The position numbers and the translations under genes were made by a program. 64,000 nucleotides of DNA, taken from Micromonospora yangpuensis (GTDB taxonomy: Bacteria; Actinomycetota; Actinomycetes; Mycobacteriales; Micromonosporaceae). Positions 15,484-24,422 of the stretch are shown in pieces; the first letter of the stretch is position 1, and the number at the start of each line of letters is the position of its first letter. The stretch spans positions 3,596,001 through 3,660,000 of the forward strand of contig NZ_FMIA01000002.1 in NCBI RefSeq assembly GCF_900091615.1, read 5' to 3'. The notes under the pieces are model-generated. The model searched no databases. It was not told the DNA's origin and saw nothing but the letters and a program-made list of their open reading frames with translations.

Positions 15484-16713
15484 TCAACGGGCCGGTGGAC
15501 GGACGGCGGGGACCAACGCCAGGGTGGGCAGCAGCAGCACCGGCACCACCAGCAACGCGTACCGGGTGCCCACCTGGTCACCGAGCAGACCGAGCAGCGG
15601 CGGGCCGGCCAGGAACGCGGTGTACCCGATCGCGGCGACCACGCTTACCCGGGCCGGGGCCCGGTCCTCGTCGTCGGCGGCGGCGCTCATCCCGACCGGG
15701 AAGCCCAACGACGCGCCGAGCCCCCAGACGGCGACCCCGGCGACGGCCACCGGGCCGTTGCCGCCCAACACCGCGACCGCGGCCCCCACGACGGCGAGCA
15801 GCGTGCAGGTCAGCAGCACCGGCACCCGCCCCCAGCGGTCGATGGCCACGGTCCCGGCGGTCCGCCCGACGGTCATCCCGACGACGAAGACCGCGAAGAC
15901 CGCCGCGCCGGCCGCCTCGCTGAACCCGTACCCGTCGACGAAGGCGACCGCCAGCCAGTCGCTGGCGCTGCCCTCGGCGAACGCCGCCGCCAGCACCAGC
16001 AGACCGATGAGCAGGGTCCGGGGCTCCCGCCAGGCGGCCAGCAGGCCACCGGAGCGCCCGTGCGCCGCGGCGGTGTCCGGCTCCGCGGTGTCGGGCGTGG
16101 GCAGGAACGAACCGAGCGCCACCAGGATGCCGACCGCCACCACCACCGCCATGCCCACCAGGTGCGCGGCCACCGGCACGCCGGCCCCGGCGGCGAGGGC
16201 GCCGAGACCCGCGCCGACGACCGTACCGAGGCTGAAGGCGGCATGGAACCGGGGCATCACGGTCCGCCCGAGCCGACGCTCGACCGCCGCACCCTCGACG
16301 TTGATCGCCACCTCACAGGTGCCGAAGCCGTACCCGAAGGCGAACAGGGCGACGGCGACCGCAGGCAGCCATCCGGTCAGTCCGGCGGCTGCCCCGGTGC
16401 CGGCCAGCCCACCGGCGATCAGCAGACCCGCGACGCCCACGGTACGGGCCGTGCCGAGCCGTTGGGTGGCCAGGCCGGCAGTGGCCAGCGCCACGATCGA
16501 CCCGATCGACATGGCCAGCAACAGCAGGCCGAGCCGTCCGGCGCTGAGCGACAACGCGTCGCGTACCGCCGGCACCCGGGCGAACCAGGTGGCGATGGCC
16601 AGGCCGTTGAAAGCGAACACGGCCGCCACGGCGTTGCGGGCGTTGCGCACCTGGCGGGGCACGGCCGCAGGCCCGGGGATCTTGGCGGTGGGCCGGGCGT
16701 CGGCGTTGCGCAC
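15484..16713 (-). CDS. Major facilitator superfamily transporter
   Basis: A 12-helix MFS permease of about 409 residues. The N-terminal half has FNGLAIATWFARVPAVRDAL, and the loop motif DRWGRVPVLL follows helix 8. The region FGYGFGTCEVAINVEGAAVERRLGR resembles the YbjJ/fucose-permease-like branch. GTG 16713 is chosen because AGGGAG lies 6 bases upstream; the frame is open to GTG 16734 with no ribosome site. The substrate is unknown. Loosely spaced behind the FUSC-type gene on the same strand. Confidence 0.83.
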   Translation of the reverse strand: MRNADARPTAKIPGPAAVPRQVRNARNAVAAVFAFNGLAIATWFARVPAVRDALSLSAGRLGLLLLAMSIGSIVALATAGLATQRLGTARTVGVAGLLIAGGLAGTGAAAGLTGWLPAVAVALFAFGYGFGTCEVAINVEGAAVERRLGRTVMPRFHAAFSLGTVVGAGLGALAAGAGVPVAAHLVGMAVVVAVGILVALGSFLPTPDTAEPDTAAAHGRSGGLLAAWREPRTLLIGLLVLAAAFAEGSASDWLAVAFVDGYGFSEAAGAAVFAVFVVGMTVGRTAGTVAIDRWGRVPVLLTCTLLAVVGAAVAVLGGNGPVAVAGVAVWGLGASLGFPVGMSAAADDEDRAPARVSVVAAIGYTAFLAGPPLLGLLGDQVGTRYALLVVPVLLLPTLALVPAVRPPAR

Positions 16714-16867
16714 GTCACGCTCCCTCACGGTCACTCGGATCGAACGGTCGACACCGACGGGACAGTACCCGCCACCGACTCCGCCCCTTACCCGGAGCTG
16801 CCCGGCCCCGCCCCCTTACCGGGAGCTGCCCGGCCGGGCAGCGGAACCGGGCTCCGGCGGACCCGGG

Positions 16868-17992
16868 TCAGACCGCGGGCAGGCCGAGCGCCGCGTCGAC
16901 CCGGGCGAGGATGACGGCGTCGTCGTCCGCGCCCACGCTGCGCAGCAGGTCGACCGCGGTGGACCGGACCTGCCCGACGATCATCGCCAGTTGCAGGGTC
17001 TGCCCGGGGGCGAAGAGCCGCCCGGCGACCTCGACGGCCTCCAGCGCGGCCCGCTCGGCCTGGCCGCAGCGTTGGTCGGCGACGTCCTGCCGGCCGTCGA
17101 GGTCGGCCGCGATGGTCTCCCCGGCGGCGTCCACCGCGTCGGCCAGCAGCCGCACCGCGCTTACCAGTTCGGCGGGGACCGGGTCGGTCAGGCGGATCAG
17201 GGTCACCCCGGCCCGCGCCAGCACCCGCACGTTGCGTACCGCGTAGTCGCACTGACCGATCGCGGCGTCCACCGCCCGCAGCCGGCCCAGGTGCCGCCCG
17301 CGACGCAGGTGCAGGGTCAACGCCTCGCCCGCCGCGAGCACCCCGGTACGCAGCCGCTCCACCGCCGCGTCCATCCCGCGGGCCCGCTCCAGCGCGGCCC
17401 GGGCGGCATTCTGGTCGCTCGTGTCGAGCGCGTCGGCCACCTCCCGCAGCGCCGTCGCCAGGTCGGCGAAGGTGGTACGGAACTCGGCCACCAGTGGGGC
17501 GAGGGGGTGCCGGACTGCGGCGAGCTGACTCACCACCAGCGCCACCGCCCCACCGATCAGCGCGTCGACGAACCGGAACGGGATCAGCGACTCCCCCGGT
17601 GGGGAGATCACCACCAGGTACAGGGCGGAGACGGCGGCCTGCACCACGGCGACCCCGCTCGCGCCGATCGCCACCGCCCCGACGATGGTCAGCAGGATGA
17701 CCGTGAAGACGGTCACCGTGCTGCGCGCACCGAGGGCCTGCACCACCACGTCGGCCACCAGCACCCCGGCGGCCACGCCGAGCACCACCTCGACCGCCCG
17801 CCGGGTGCGCTGCCCCCGGGCCTGCCCGAGGACGATCAACGCCGCGGCGGGGGCGAAGAACGGCTGCGGATGGCTGACCAGCACGCTCGCCGCCACCCAG
17901 GCTCCGGTGGCGGCGAGCGTGCCCTCCACGATCTGTGGCCAGCCCCGCCACACCCGTACGGCGGCCTGACGCAACCACCCCCACCGCACCAT
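16868..17992 (-). CDS. FUSC/aromatic acid exporter-like membrane protein
   Basis: A 374-residue protein with about six N-terminal membrane segments (LAATGAWVAASVLV through VVISPPGESLIPFRFVDALIGGAVALVVSQL). A long helical cytoplasmic domain rich in Ala, Arg and Asp follows (residues about 170-374). That layout matches one half of FUSC/ArAE transporters, including the conserved FRFVDALIGG loop. ATG 17992 follows GGGAGG at 8 bases. Possible role: efflux of aromatic or weak acids, not proven. Confidence 0.75.
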   Translation of the reverse strand: MVRWGWLRQAAVRVWRGWPQIVEGTLAATGAWVAASVLVSHPQPFFAPAAALIVLGQARGQRTRRAVEVVLGVAAGVLVADVVVQALGARSTVTVFTVILLTIVGAVAIGASGVAVVQAAVSALYLVVISPPGESLIPFRFVDALIGGAVALVVSQLAAVRHPLAPLVAEFRTTFADLATALREVADALDTSDQNAARAALERARGMDAAVERLRTGVLAAGEALTLHLRRGRHLGRLRAVDAAIGQCDYAVRNVRVLARAGVTLIRLTDPVPAELVSAVRLLADAVDAAGETIAADLDGRQDVADQRCGQAERAALEAVEVAGRLFAPGQTLQLAMIVGQVRSTAVDLLRSVGADDDAVILARVDAALGLPAV

Positions 17993-18159
17993 CGCCGTCG
18001 CCTCCCTGTGCCCTGCGCACATCGTGCACCCGCTGCGGGGGACGAATCGGCCAGGGCCCCGGGAAGTGGGTCAAGCCACTCAGGACGACGGCCCGACCCC
18101 GACCAGGTGGCTGGGCGGGGCGGTCCGCTGTTCGGCGCGGCGGGCGGGGCGTCCGCTGG

Positions 18160-18966
18160 TCAGAGCACGTGGTCGCGGTGGGCCGCGATCGCCGCGGCGA
18201 GGATCTCCGGGCCGGGACGGGCCCACACCTCGGCGTTGAAGACCTCCACCTCGATCGGCCCGTGGTAGCCGGCCGCGTCGACCGCCTGCCGGAACCGACG
18301 CAGGTCGACGCAGCCGTCGCCGGGCAGTCCCCGGCCGAGCAGCACCCCCTCGGGCAGCGGGGTGATCCAGTCGGCCACCTGGAAGGCGGCGATCCGGCTG
18401 CCGGCGCGATCGATCTGGTGGTAGACGGCGTCGTCCCACCACAGGTGGTACGTGTCGACCACCACCCCGACCGTGCCCGGGTCGAACCGTTCGGCGATGT
18501 CCAGGGCCTGTCCGAGGGTGGCCACGACACACCGGTCGGAGCAGAACATCGGGTGCAACGGCTCGATGGCGAGGGTCACCCCGGCGGCGGCGGCCTCCGG
18601 GGCCAGGTCGGCGACGGCATCGGCGACCATCCGCCGGGCACCGTCGAGGTCCCGGCTGCCGGCGGGCAGTCCGCCGGAGACCAGCACCAGCACGGAGGTG
18701 CCCAGGGTGGCGGCCTCCTCGATGGCGCGGCGGTTCTCGTCCCGCCAGCCGTCGGTGGTGAAGAAGCCGCCCCGGCACAGCGAGGTGACGCTCAGCCCGG
18801 CGTCCCGGACCAGTTTGGCCGCCCGCGCCAGGCCGTACTCCTGGACCGGTTCGCGCCACAGCCCGACGCCGGGCACCCCGGCGTCGACACAACCGGCCAC
18901 CACCTCGGCCAGCGGCCAGTGCTTCGCGGTGGCCTGGTTGAACGAGAACCGCGCCAACCCACTCAC
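18160..18966 (-). CDS. Sugar-phosphate isomerase/epimerase-like TIM barrel protein
   Basis: A 268-residue AP-endonuclease-2/xylose-isomerase-like barrel. Metal ligand candidates include Glu in AIEPLHPMF, Asp-His in VVDTYHLWWD, and His/Glu near GPIEVEVFNAEVW. The GTG start at 18966 follows AAAGGG. It lies 55 bases behind the DUF993 gene and is probably the third gene of the operon 21321-18160 controlled by the palindrome at 21363. Members of this family act on keto sugars or inositol derivatives; this substrate is not known. Confidence 0.8.
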   Translation of the reverse strand: MSGLARFSFNQATAKHWPLAEVVAGCVDAGVPGVGLWREPVQEYGLARAAKLVRDAGLSVTSLCRGGFFTTDGWRDENRRAIEEAATLGTSVLVLVSGGLPAGSRDLDGARRMVADAVADLAPEAAAAGVTLAIEPLHPMFCSDRCVVATLGQALDIAERFDPGTVGVVVDTYHLWWDDAVYHQIDRAGSRIAAFQVADWITPLPEGVLLGRGLPGDGCVDLRRFRQAVDAAGYHGPIEVEVFNAEVWARPGPEILAAAIAAHRDHVL

Positions 18967-19021
18967 TGGTTTGCCCTTTCGATCGGGACTGCGGGGCTCC
19001 GCTGCGCTGCACTCCTCACCC

Positions 19022-20173
19022 TCACTGGACCACCCCGGCGAGGGTGAGGTAGGCGCGGGCGCGGGCGGCGGCGCGGTCGGCGTCGGGGAGCAGGCCGGCC
19101 TGGTCGGCCAGGACGAGCAGCCGGGCCAGGTGCGCCGGGGAACGACCGGCCTGCTGGCCACCGACCATGACGAAGTGGTCCTGGTGGCCGGCGAGCCAGG
19201 CCAGGAAGACGATCCCGGTCTTGTAGTGCCAGGTCGGTGCGGCGAACAGGTGCCGGGCCAGCGGCAGGGTGGGGCCGAAGGCCTCGTCGTAGCCGGTCAG
19301 GTCGCCGCGGTCCAGGGCGGCCAGGGCCGCCGCGGCGGCCGGGGCGATGGCGGCGAAGACCCCGAGCAGCGCGTCGGAGTGGCCCACCTCGTCGCCCCGG
19401 ATCAGCTCCGGGTAGTTGAAGTCGTCGCCGGTGTAGAGCCGCACCCCGGCGGGCAGCCGACGGCGCAGCGCCACCTCCCGGTCGGCGTCGAGCAGGGAGA
19501 CCTTGATCCCGTCGACCCGGTCGGCGTGGTCTTTGATCAACTGGAGCACCGTCTCGGTGGCCAGGTCCAGGTCGGTCGAGCCCCAGTAGCCGGCCAGCGC
19601 CGGGTCGAACATGTCGCCGAGCCAGTGCAGCACCACCGGCTGGTCGGTGGTGGTGAGCAGGTCGGCGTAGACCCGCAGGTAGTCCTCTGGGCCGTCGGCG
19701 GCGGCGGCCAGGTGCCGGCTGCACATCAGCACGGGCCGGGCACCGTCGGCGAGGGTGTCGGCGAGCTGCTCCCGGTACGCGCCGGTGATGGCGTCCAGGC
19801 TGGCCGGGCCGGGAGGCAGCTGGTCGGTGGCCACCCCGGCGACGATCCGGCCGCCGACTCCCCGCGCCTCGGCGGCGCTGCGCCGGATCAGCTCCCGGGT
19901 GGCCGGGTAGTCAAGTCCCATGCCCCGCTGGGCGGTGTCCATCGCCTCGGCCACGCCCAACCCGTACGACCACAGGTGGTGCCGGATGGCCAGGGTCCGG
20001 TCCCAGTCGACCACGGCCGGGGCACCGGGGGTGTTCTCCGCGGTGGGATCGGCGACCACGTGCGCGGCGGCGTACGCCACCCGGCTGGTGGCGGGGCCGG
20101 CGGGGCGAGCGAAGGCCGTGCCGCCGCGCAGCCGGTGCCGACTGCCGTCGGGGAGCCGGACCTCGGCGGTCAC
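19022..20173 (-). CDS. DUF993 family protein (dihydrodipicolinate synthase-like barrel)
   Basis: A 383-residue protein of the DUF993 family, which belongs to the class I aldolase/DHDPS-like barrels. VLHWLGDMFDPALAGYWGS and DGIKVSLLDAD are typical; the Lys in GIKVSL lies where a Schiff-base lysine would be. GTG 20173 overlaps the stop of the upstream Gfo/Idh gene (GTGA). Genes of this type usually sit with an oxidoreductase and an isomerase under a LacI regulator, as here. I infer a retro-aldol step in catabolism of an oxidised sugar; the substrate is not established. Confidence 0.82.
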   Translation of the reverse strand: MTAEVRLPDGSRHRLRGGTAFARPAGPATSRVAYAAAHVVADPTAENTPGAPAVVDWDRTLAIRHHLWSYGLGVAEAMDTAQRGMGLDYPATRELIRRSAAEARGVGGRIVAGVATDQLPPGPASLDAITGAYREQLADTLADGARPVLMCSRHLAAAADGPEDYLRVYADLLTTTDQPVVLHWLGDMFDPALAGYWGSTDLDLATETVLQLIKDHADRVDGIKVSLLDADREVALRRRLPAGVRLYTGDDFNYPELIRGDEVGHSDALLGVFAAIAPAAAAALAALDRGDLTGYDEAFGPTLPLARHLFAAPTWHYKTGIVFLAWLAGHQDHFVMVGGQQAGRSPAHLARLLVLADQAGLLPDADRAAARARAYLTLAGVVQ

Positions 20174-21321
20174 CGGCGCAGCTCCGGCACCTCGACGCGG
20201 CGGCCCTCGCGGGCCGAGCGCAGGCCCAGCTCGGCCAGTTGCACACCCCGGGCCCCGGCCAGGAAGTCCCACCGGAAGGGCTCACCGGCCACCACGTGGC
20301 GCAGGAACGCCTCCCACTGGACCTTGAACCCGTTGTCGAACTCCTCGTTGTCCGGCACGGCGGTCCACTGGTCCCGGAAGTTCTCGGTGGCCGGCAGGTC
20401 CGGGTTCCAGACCGGCTTCGGGGTGACCGCCCGGTGCTGGACCTTGCAGTTGCGCAGTCCGGCCACGGCGCTGCCCTCGGTGCCGTCGACCTGGAACTCG
20501 ACGAGTTCGTCCCGGTTGACCCGCACGCACCAGGAGGAGTTGAGCTGGGCGACGATCCCGCCGGCCAGCTCGAAGGTGCCGTACGCGGCGTCGTCGGCGG
20601 TGGCCGGGTAGCCGCGGCCGGCCTCGTCGACGCGCTCGGGGATGTGGGTGGCGATCACGGCGCTGACCGCCCGGACCGGGCCGAACAGCTCCTCCAGCAC
20701 GTAGTGCCAGTGCGGGAACATGTCGACCACGATGCCGCCGCCGTCCTCGGCCCGGTAGTTCCACGAGGGACGTTGGGCCGGCTGCCAGTCGCCCTCGAAG
20801 ACCCAGTAGCCGAACTCGCCGCGCACCGACAGGATCCGGCCGAAGAAGCCACCGTCGACGAGCCGCTTGAGTTTGCGCAGGCCGGGCAGGAAGAGCTTGT
20901 CCTGCACCACGCCGGTGCGGATGCCGGCGGCGTCGGCGACCCGGGCCAGGTCCAGGGCGGCGTCGGTCTCCTCGGCCAGCGGCTTCTCGGTGTAGACGTG
21001 CTTGCCGGCCTCGATGGCCTGCCGGATCGCCTTCTCCCGCTGCTGGGTGACCTGGGAGTCGAAGTAGATCTCGACGTCGTCGCGGGCCAGCGCGGCGCTC
21101 AGGTCGGTGGTCCACTCGGTCAGGCCGTGCCGGGTCGCGACCTCACGCAGCTTGGCCTCGTTACGTCCGACCAGGACCGGCTCCGGCCAGATCCGGGTGC
21201 CGTCGGGCAGGGCGACGCCGCCCTGCTCGCGAATGGCCAACAGCGACCGGACCAGATGCTGGCGGTAGCCCATCCGGCCGGTGACGCCGTTGACGATGAT
21301 GCCGATCGGCCTTCGGGTCAT
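20170..21321 (-). CDS. Gfo/Idh/MocA-family oxidoreductase (A)
   Basis: NAD(P)-dependent sugar dehydrogenase-like protein of 383 residues. The Rossmann segment is slightly unusual (GIIVNGVTGRMGYRQHLVRSLL). The active-site EKPLAEE motif is near residue 110. The C-terminal domain has GGGIVVDMFPHWHYVLEELFG with His residues in the catalytic pocket. ATG 21321 follows GGAAGGAA. It is first in the operon with DUF993 and the isomerase-like gene, divergent from LacI-1. Confidence 0.85.
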   Translation of the reverse strand: MTRRPIGIIVNGVTGRMGYRQHLVRSLLAIREQGGVALPDGTRIWPEPVLVGRNEAKLREVATRHGLTEWTTDLSAALARDDVEIYFDSQVTQQREKAIRQAIEAGKHVYTEKPLAEETDAALDLARVADAAGIRTGVVQDKLFLPGLRKLKRLVDGGFFGRILSVRGEFGYWVFEGDWQPAQRPSWNYRAEDGGGIVVDMFPHWHYVLEELFGPVRAVSAVIATHIPERVDEAGRGYPATADDAAYGTFELAGGIVAQLNSSWCVRVNRDELVEFQVDGTEGSAVAGLRNCKVQHRAVTPKPVWNPDLPATENFRDQWTAVPDNEEFDNGFKVQWEAFLRHVVAGEPFRWDFLAGARGVQLAELGLRSAREGRRVEVPELRR

Positions 21322-21362
21322 GGGGTTCCTTCCGTCGGCGCCGGCGACGCCGCACGCCGCCA

Positions 21363-21380
21363 CAGGTAAGCGCTTTCCTG
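21363..21380. promoter_or_regulatory. LacI-type operator, 18-base palindrome
   Basis: CAGGTAAGCGCTTTCCTG is symmetric around the AAGCGCTT core except for one position. It lies 42 bases upstream of the Gfo/Idh start (21321) and 144 bases upstream of LacI-1 (21524). The CG-centred palindrome is the classic site type for LacI/GalR proteins, so autoregulation and control of the divergent operon are likely. Confidence 0.7.
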
Positions 21381-21523
21381 GAGCTTAGATGCCGGCCCGT
21401 ACCCCCGGCAAGGCCCCGCCCGCCGCAGGACGGTTCGCAGGGCGTGATCACACCCGGGACGCTGCGGTAGCCTGTCGTCGCGACTGCGGGCGGCGCGGTC
21501 CGACAACGGTTCCGGGGGTGACC

Positions 21524-22543
21524 ATGGCGACGCTCGCCGACGTCGCCCGTCGGGCGGGGGTCTCCCCCGCCACGGCGTCGCGGGTGATCAACGGCAGCAG
21601 CAAACCGGTCGCCGAGGAGCTGCGCGAACGGGTCCTGCGCGCCGTCGCCGACCTTCGGTACGTACCCAACGCGCACGCCCAGTTGTTGGCCCGGCCGCAG
21701 CGCACCGCGGTCGGCGTCATCGTGCACGACGTCTCCGACCCCTACTTCGCCGAGGTCACCAGGGGGCTGCAACGGGTGGCCATCGACCGCGGCCGGCTGG
21801 TCATCATCTGCAACAGCTACCGCGACCCGGAGCGCGAGCTGGAGTACGTCGAGTTGCTGCGCGGCCAGCAGGTGGCCGCGGTCGTCCTGGCCGGATCCGG
21901 CTACCACGACAGCGCCTTCACCGAACGGCTCAACGAGAAGCTGGCCGCCTACGAGGCGACCGGCGGCCGGGTGGCGGTGATCGGCCGGCACGACCACGCC
22001 GGCGACGCGGTGATGCCGGCCAACTCGGCCGGGGCGCGACTACTCGGGCGGGAGCTGCTCCGGCTCGGCCACCGGCGGATCGGGGTGATCGCCGGCCCCC
22101 GGGTGCTCACCACCACCACCGACCGGCTCGGCGGGCTGCGTCAGGCGCTGGCCGAAGAGGGTGCCGACCTGCGCGAGGAGTGGATCCGCTACGCCGGGTT
22201 CGACCGCGACGGCGGCGCCCTGGCGATGGCGGAACTGCTCGACGCGGCACCGCGGCTGACCGCGGTCGTCGCCCTGAACGACTCGATGGCCGTCGGCGCC
22301 CTCTCCGTGCTGCGCGCCCGGGGCATCGCGGTGCCCGAGCGGCTCTCCCTCGCCGGCTTCGACGACATGCCGATCGCCGCGGACGTCACCCCGGCGCTGA
22401 CCACCGTCCGGTTGTCCATGGTCGAGCTGGGCGCACGGGCGATGACGATGGCCCTGGACCCGGCCGCCGACCGGCACCGGGTCGAGGTGCTGCCCGCCGA
22501 GTTGATCCGCCGCGACAGTGTCGGCGTCGCGCCGCCGGACTGA
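21524..22543 (+). CDS. LacI-family transcriptional regulator (LacI-1)
   Basis: A 339-residue repressor. The N-terminal HTH TLADVARRAGVSPATASRVI and hinge helix NAHAQLLARP are followed by a periplasmic-binding-protein-like effector domain (VGVIVHDVSDPYFAEVTRGL; AVVALNDSMAVGALSVLRARG; SLAGFDDMPIAADVTPALTT). ATG 21524 is preceded by GGGGGTG. The frame opens at 21389, but the additional residues are not part of the family. It likely represses the 21321-18160 operon through the palindrome at 21363. Confidence 0.9.
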   Translation: MATLADVARRAGVSPATASRVINGSSKPVAEELRERVLRAVADLRYVPNAHAQLLARPQRTAVGVIVHDVSDPYFAEVTRGLQRVAIDRGRLVIICNSYRDPERELEYVELLRGQQVAAVVLAGSGYHDSAFTERLNEKLAAYEATGGRVAVIGRHDHAGDAVMPANSAGARLLGRELLRLGHRRIGVIAGPRVLTTTTDRLGGLRQALAEEGADLREEWIRYAGFDRDGGALAMAELLDAAPRLTAVVALNDSMAVGALSVLRARGIAVPERLSLAGFDDMPIAADVTPALTTVRLSMVELGARAMTMALDPAADRHRVEVLPAELIRRDSVGVAPPD

Positions 22544-22569
22544 CCCGGGCGACCCGCACCCGGCGGTGT

Positions 22570-23556
22570 TCACCGGGCCGCGTCGGGGGTGGACCAGTCC
22601 GGCGGTTCGAGGGCGGACCAGTCCTGGTCGGAGCGGTCGATGAGGTCGGCGCAGAGTGTGCGGTCCGGCGGCGGTGCGGTGTCCCCGGCCACCGCGAGGG
22701 TACGGGCCGCGCAGAGATGCCCCAGCCGCAGCGCGGCACGGGGGTCCAGGCCGCGCAGGACCGCCGACAGGTAGCCGGCGGCGAAGGCGTCCCCGGCGCC
22801 TACCGGCTCCACCACCGGCACCCGTAGCGCCGGCACGAACGTCTCCGGTCCGGTCCGGGGCAGTGCGGTGGCACCGACCGCGCCGTCCTTGACCACCACC
22901 GTCGCCGGGCCGGGCAGCAGCCGGCGGACCGCCTGCGGGTCGTCGGTGTGCCAGAGCCGCTGGGCCTCGTCCAGCCCGACCAGCACCAGGTCGGCGGCGT
23001 CGGCGAGCTGCCGCAGCACCGGGGCCGCGGTGGCCGCCGGCCAGAGCCGTACCCGGTGGTTGACGTCGAAGCTGACCAGCGCGCCGGGCAGCGGACGCCG
23101 GCCGAGGGTCTGCTCGACCAGCTCCCGGCAGGTGGTCGAGAGCGCGGCGGTGATCCCGGACAGGTGCACCAGCCGGGCACCGGCCAGCCGCGGGGTGTCC
23201 AGCGCCCCCGGGGCCAGCCGGGACGCCGCCGAGCCGGCCCGGTAGTAGTGGACCTCGGTGCCGGCCGGCCGGGGGTCCTTGAGGTAGAGCCCGGTCGGCG
23301 CGTCCGGGTCGACGTCGACCGACCCGACGTCGACCCCGGCGGCGGCGATCCGGCGGACCACCAGCTGGCCGAACGGGTCGGCGCCGACCCGACTCACCCA
23401 GGCCGTCGGGTGACCGAGGGCGGCCAGGCCCATGGCCACGTTGGATTCCGCGCCACCGACACCGACGGCGACCCGGTCGGCGTCGGCCAGGTTCCCCACC
23501 GGGTCCGGGCTCATCACCACCATGGTCTCCCCGACGGTCACCACCTCCGGGTTCAC
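22570..23556 (-). CDS. kdgK: 2-keto-3-deoxygluconate kinase (PfkB family)
   Basis: A 328-residue ribokinase-family sugar kinase. The N-terminal GGAESNVAMGLAALG substrate region, the FDVNHRVRLW segment typical of 2-keto-3-deoxygluconate kinases, and the PfkB signature PVGAGDAFAAGYLSAVL with the catalytic Asp are all visible. It would convert 2-keto-3-deoxygluconate to the 6-phosphate. GTG 23556 overlaps the DUF6807 stop. It is last in the operon with the ABC transporter. The uronate genes on the other side of LacI-2 make KDG the natural substrate; no KDPG aldolase is in the window. Confidence 0.82.
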   Translation of the reverse strand: MNPEVVTVGETMVVMSPDPVGNLADADRVAVGVGGAESNVAMGLAALGHPTAWVSRVGADPFGQLVVRRIAAAGVDVGSVDVDPDAPTGLYLKDPRPAGTEVHYYRAGSAASRLAPGALDTPRLAGARLVHLSGITAALSTTCRELVEQTLGRRPLPGALVSFDVNHRVRLWPAATAAPVLRQLADAADLVLVGLDEAQRLWHTDDPQAVRRLLPGPATVVVKDGAVGATALPRTGPETFVPALRVPVVEPVGAGDAFAAGYLSAVLRGLDPRAALRLGHLCAARTLAVAGDTAPPPDRTLCADLIDRSDQDWSALEPPDWSTPDAAR

Positions 23557-24422
23557 CGCCGGCCCTCCTCGTCCTGGCCGGCGGCGGCCAGCATCGCCGC
23601 GGTGTCCCGGTCGACAAGCGTGTCGACAAGCGTTATCCGGTGGTGTCCCACTCGGCTGCCGCCGGCGGGGACCACCGCCGGCCGGTCGAACGCGAAAGCC
23701 ACGCACACCCCCGGGTACATCGCGGTCCGCACGAACCACCGGTCGCCCGGCCCCAGGCCCGAGAAGACCAGGGTGTACGCCCCGCCGCCCGGCCCGGTGC
23801 CACCGAAGGCCAACCACGGCGCGGCACTGCCGTTCACCCGTTCCTCGCCCTCGGCCTCGGCGGTGAAGGTGACCGGGTCGACCGTCGGCGCGCAGCGCCA
23901 GAAGAACCCGCCGTACCCCGCCCCGCCGGGTCGGCCGTTGGTGGCCGGACTGCCCAGGTGCACGTCGGAGCCGGCCGGAGCGGTGAGAGTGTAGTCCACG
24001 GTCAACCGCCAGGCCCCCGGCACGCCGGCGAGACGGGTGGCGGTGAGCTGCCGCTGCTCGGTCAGCAGCACCCCACCGCTGCGGTCCCGCCACTGCAGCC
24101 GGTGGGCCAACCGGTCGGCGTCGCGGTGCAGCCAGTCGGTGTGGGCGATCCGGCCGTGGTCGTCGCGCCAGGTGTAGCCGGCGTCGCGGACGTAGGTCCG
24201 GCCGCCCCACAGGTTGGTGCCGTCGACGTCCTGCACGGCCAGCGAGGCCCCGAGGTGCCAGACGTGGTCGGCCGGCAGGGTGTCGGTGACCGGCGTCCCG
24301 CCGAGGGTACGCACCGGGTGCAGGTAGGGCCGGGGGCCGTGGCGCGGGTCCAGGTCGGGCTCGATCACGTAGCTGGCCACCGGCGTCGCGTCGACGCTCA
24401 GCACCACCTCGTCGGCGGTCAC
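23553..24422 (-). CDS. DUF6807/PmoA-family protein
   Basis: A 289-residue beta-rich protein with HGPRPYLHPVRTLGG near the N-terminus, DHVWHLGASLAVQDVDGTNLWGG and a C-terminal TAMYPGVCVAFAFDRP. This matches the DUF6807 (PmoA-like) family, common in sugar-acid and plant polysaccharide loci. No signal peptide is present. Repeated His/Asp motifs (HPVR, DHVWHLG) suggest a metal or sugar site. It is coupled on both sides by 4-base overlaps, so it is part of the transport/kinase operon. Confidence 0.75.
   Translation of the reverse strand: MTADEVVLSVDATPVASYVIEPDLDPRHGPRPYLHPVRTLGGTPVTDTLPADHVWHLGASLAVQDVDGTNLWGGRTYVRDAGYTWRDDHGRIAHTDWLHRDADRLAHRLQWRDRSGGVLLTEQRQLTATRLAGVPGAWRLTVDYTLTAPAGSDVHLGSPATNGRPGGAGYGGFFWRCAPTVDPVTFTAEAEGEERVNGSAAPWLAFGGTGPGGGAYTLVFSGLGPGDRWFVRTAMYPGVCVAFAFDRPAVVPAGGSRVGHHRITLVDTLVDRDTAAMLAAAGQDEEGRR

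Noticed and set aside
18452..20611. 719-codon plus-strand frame across the isomerase and DUF993 genes
   Set aside because: It crosses two real genes on the other strand and shows no family similarity.
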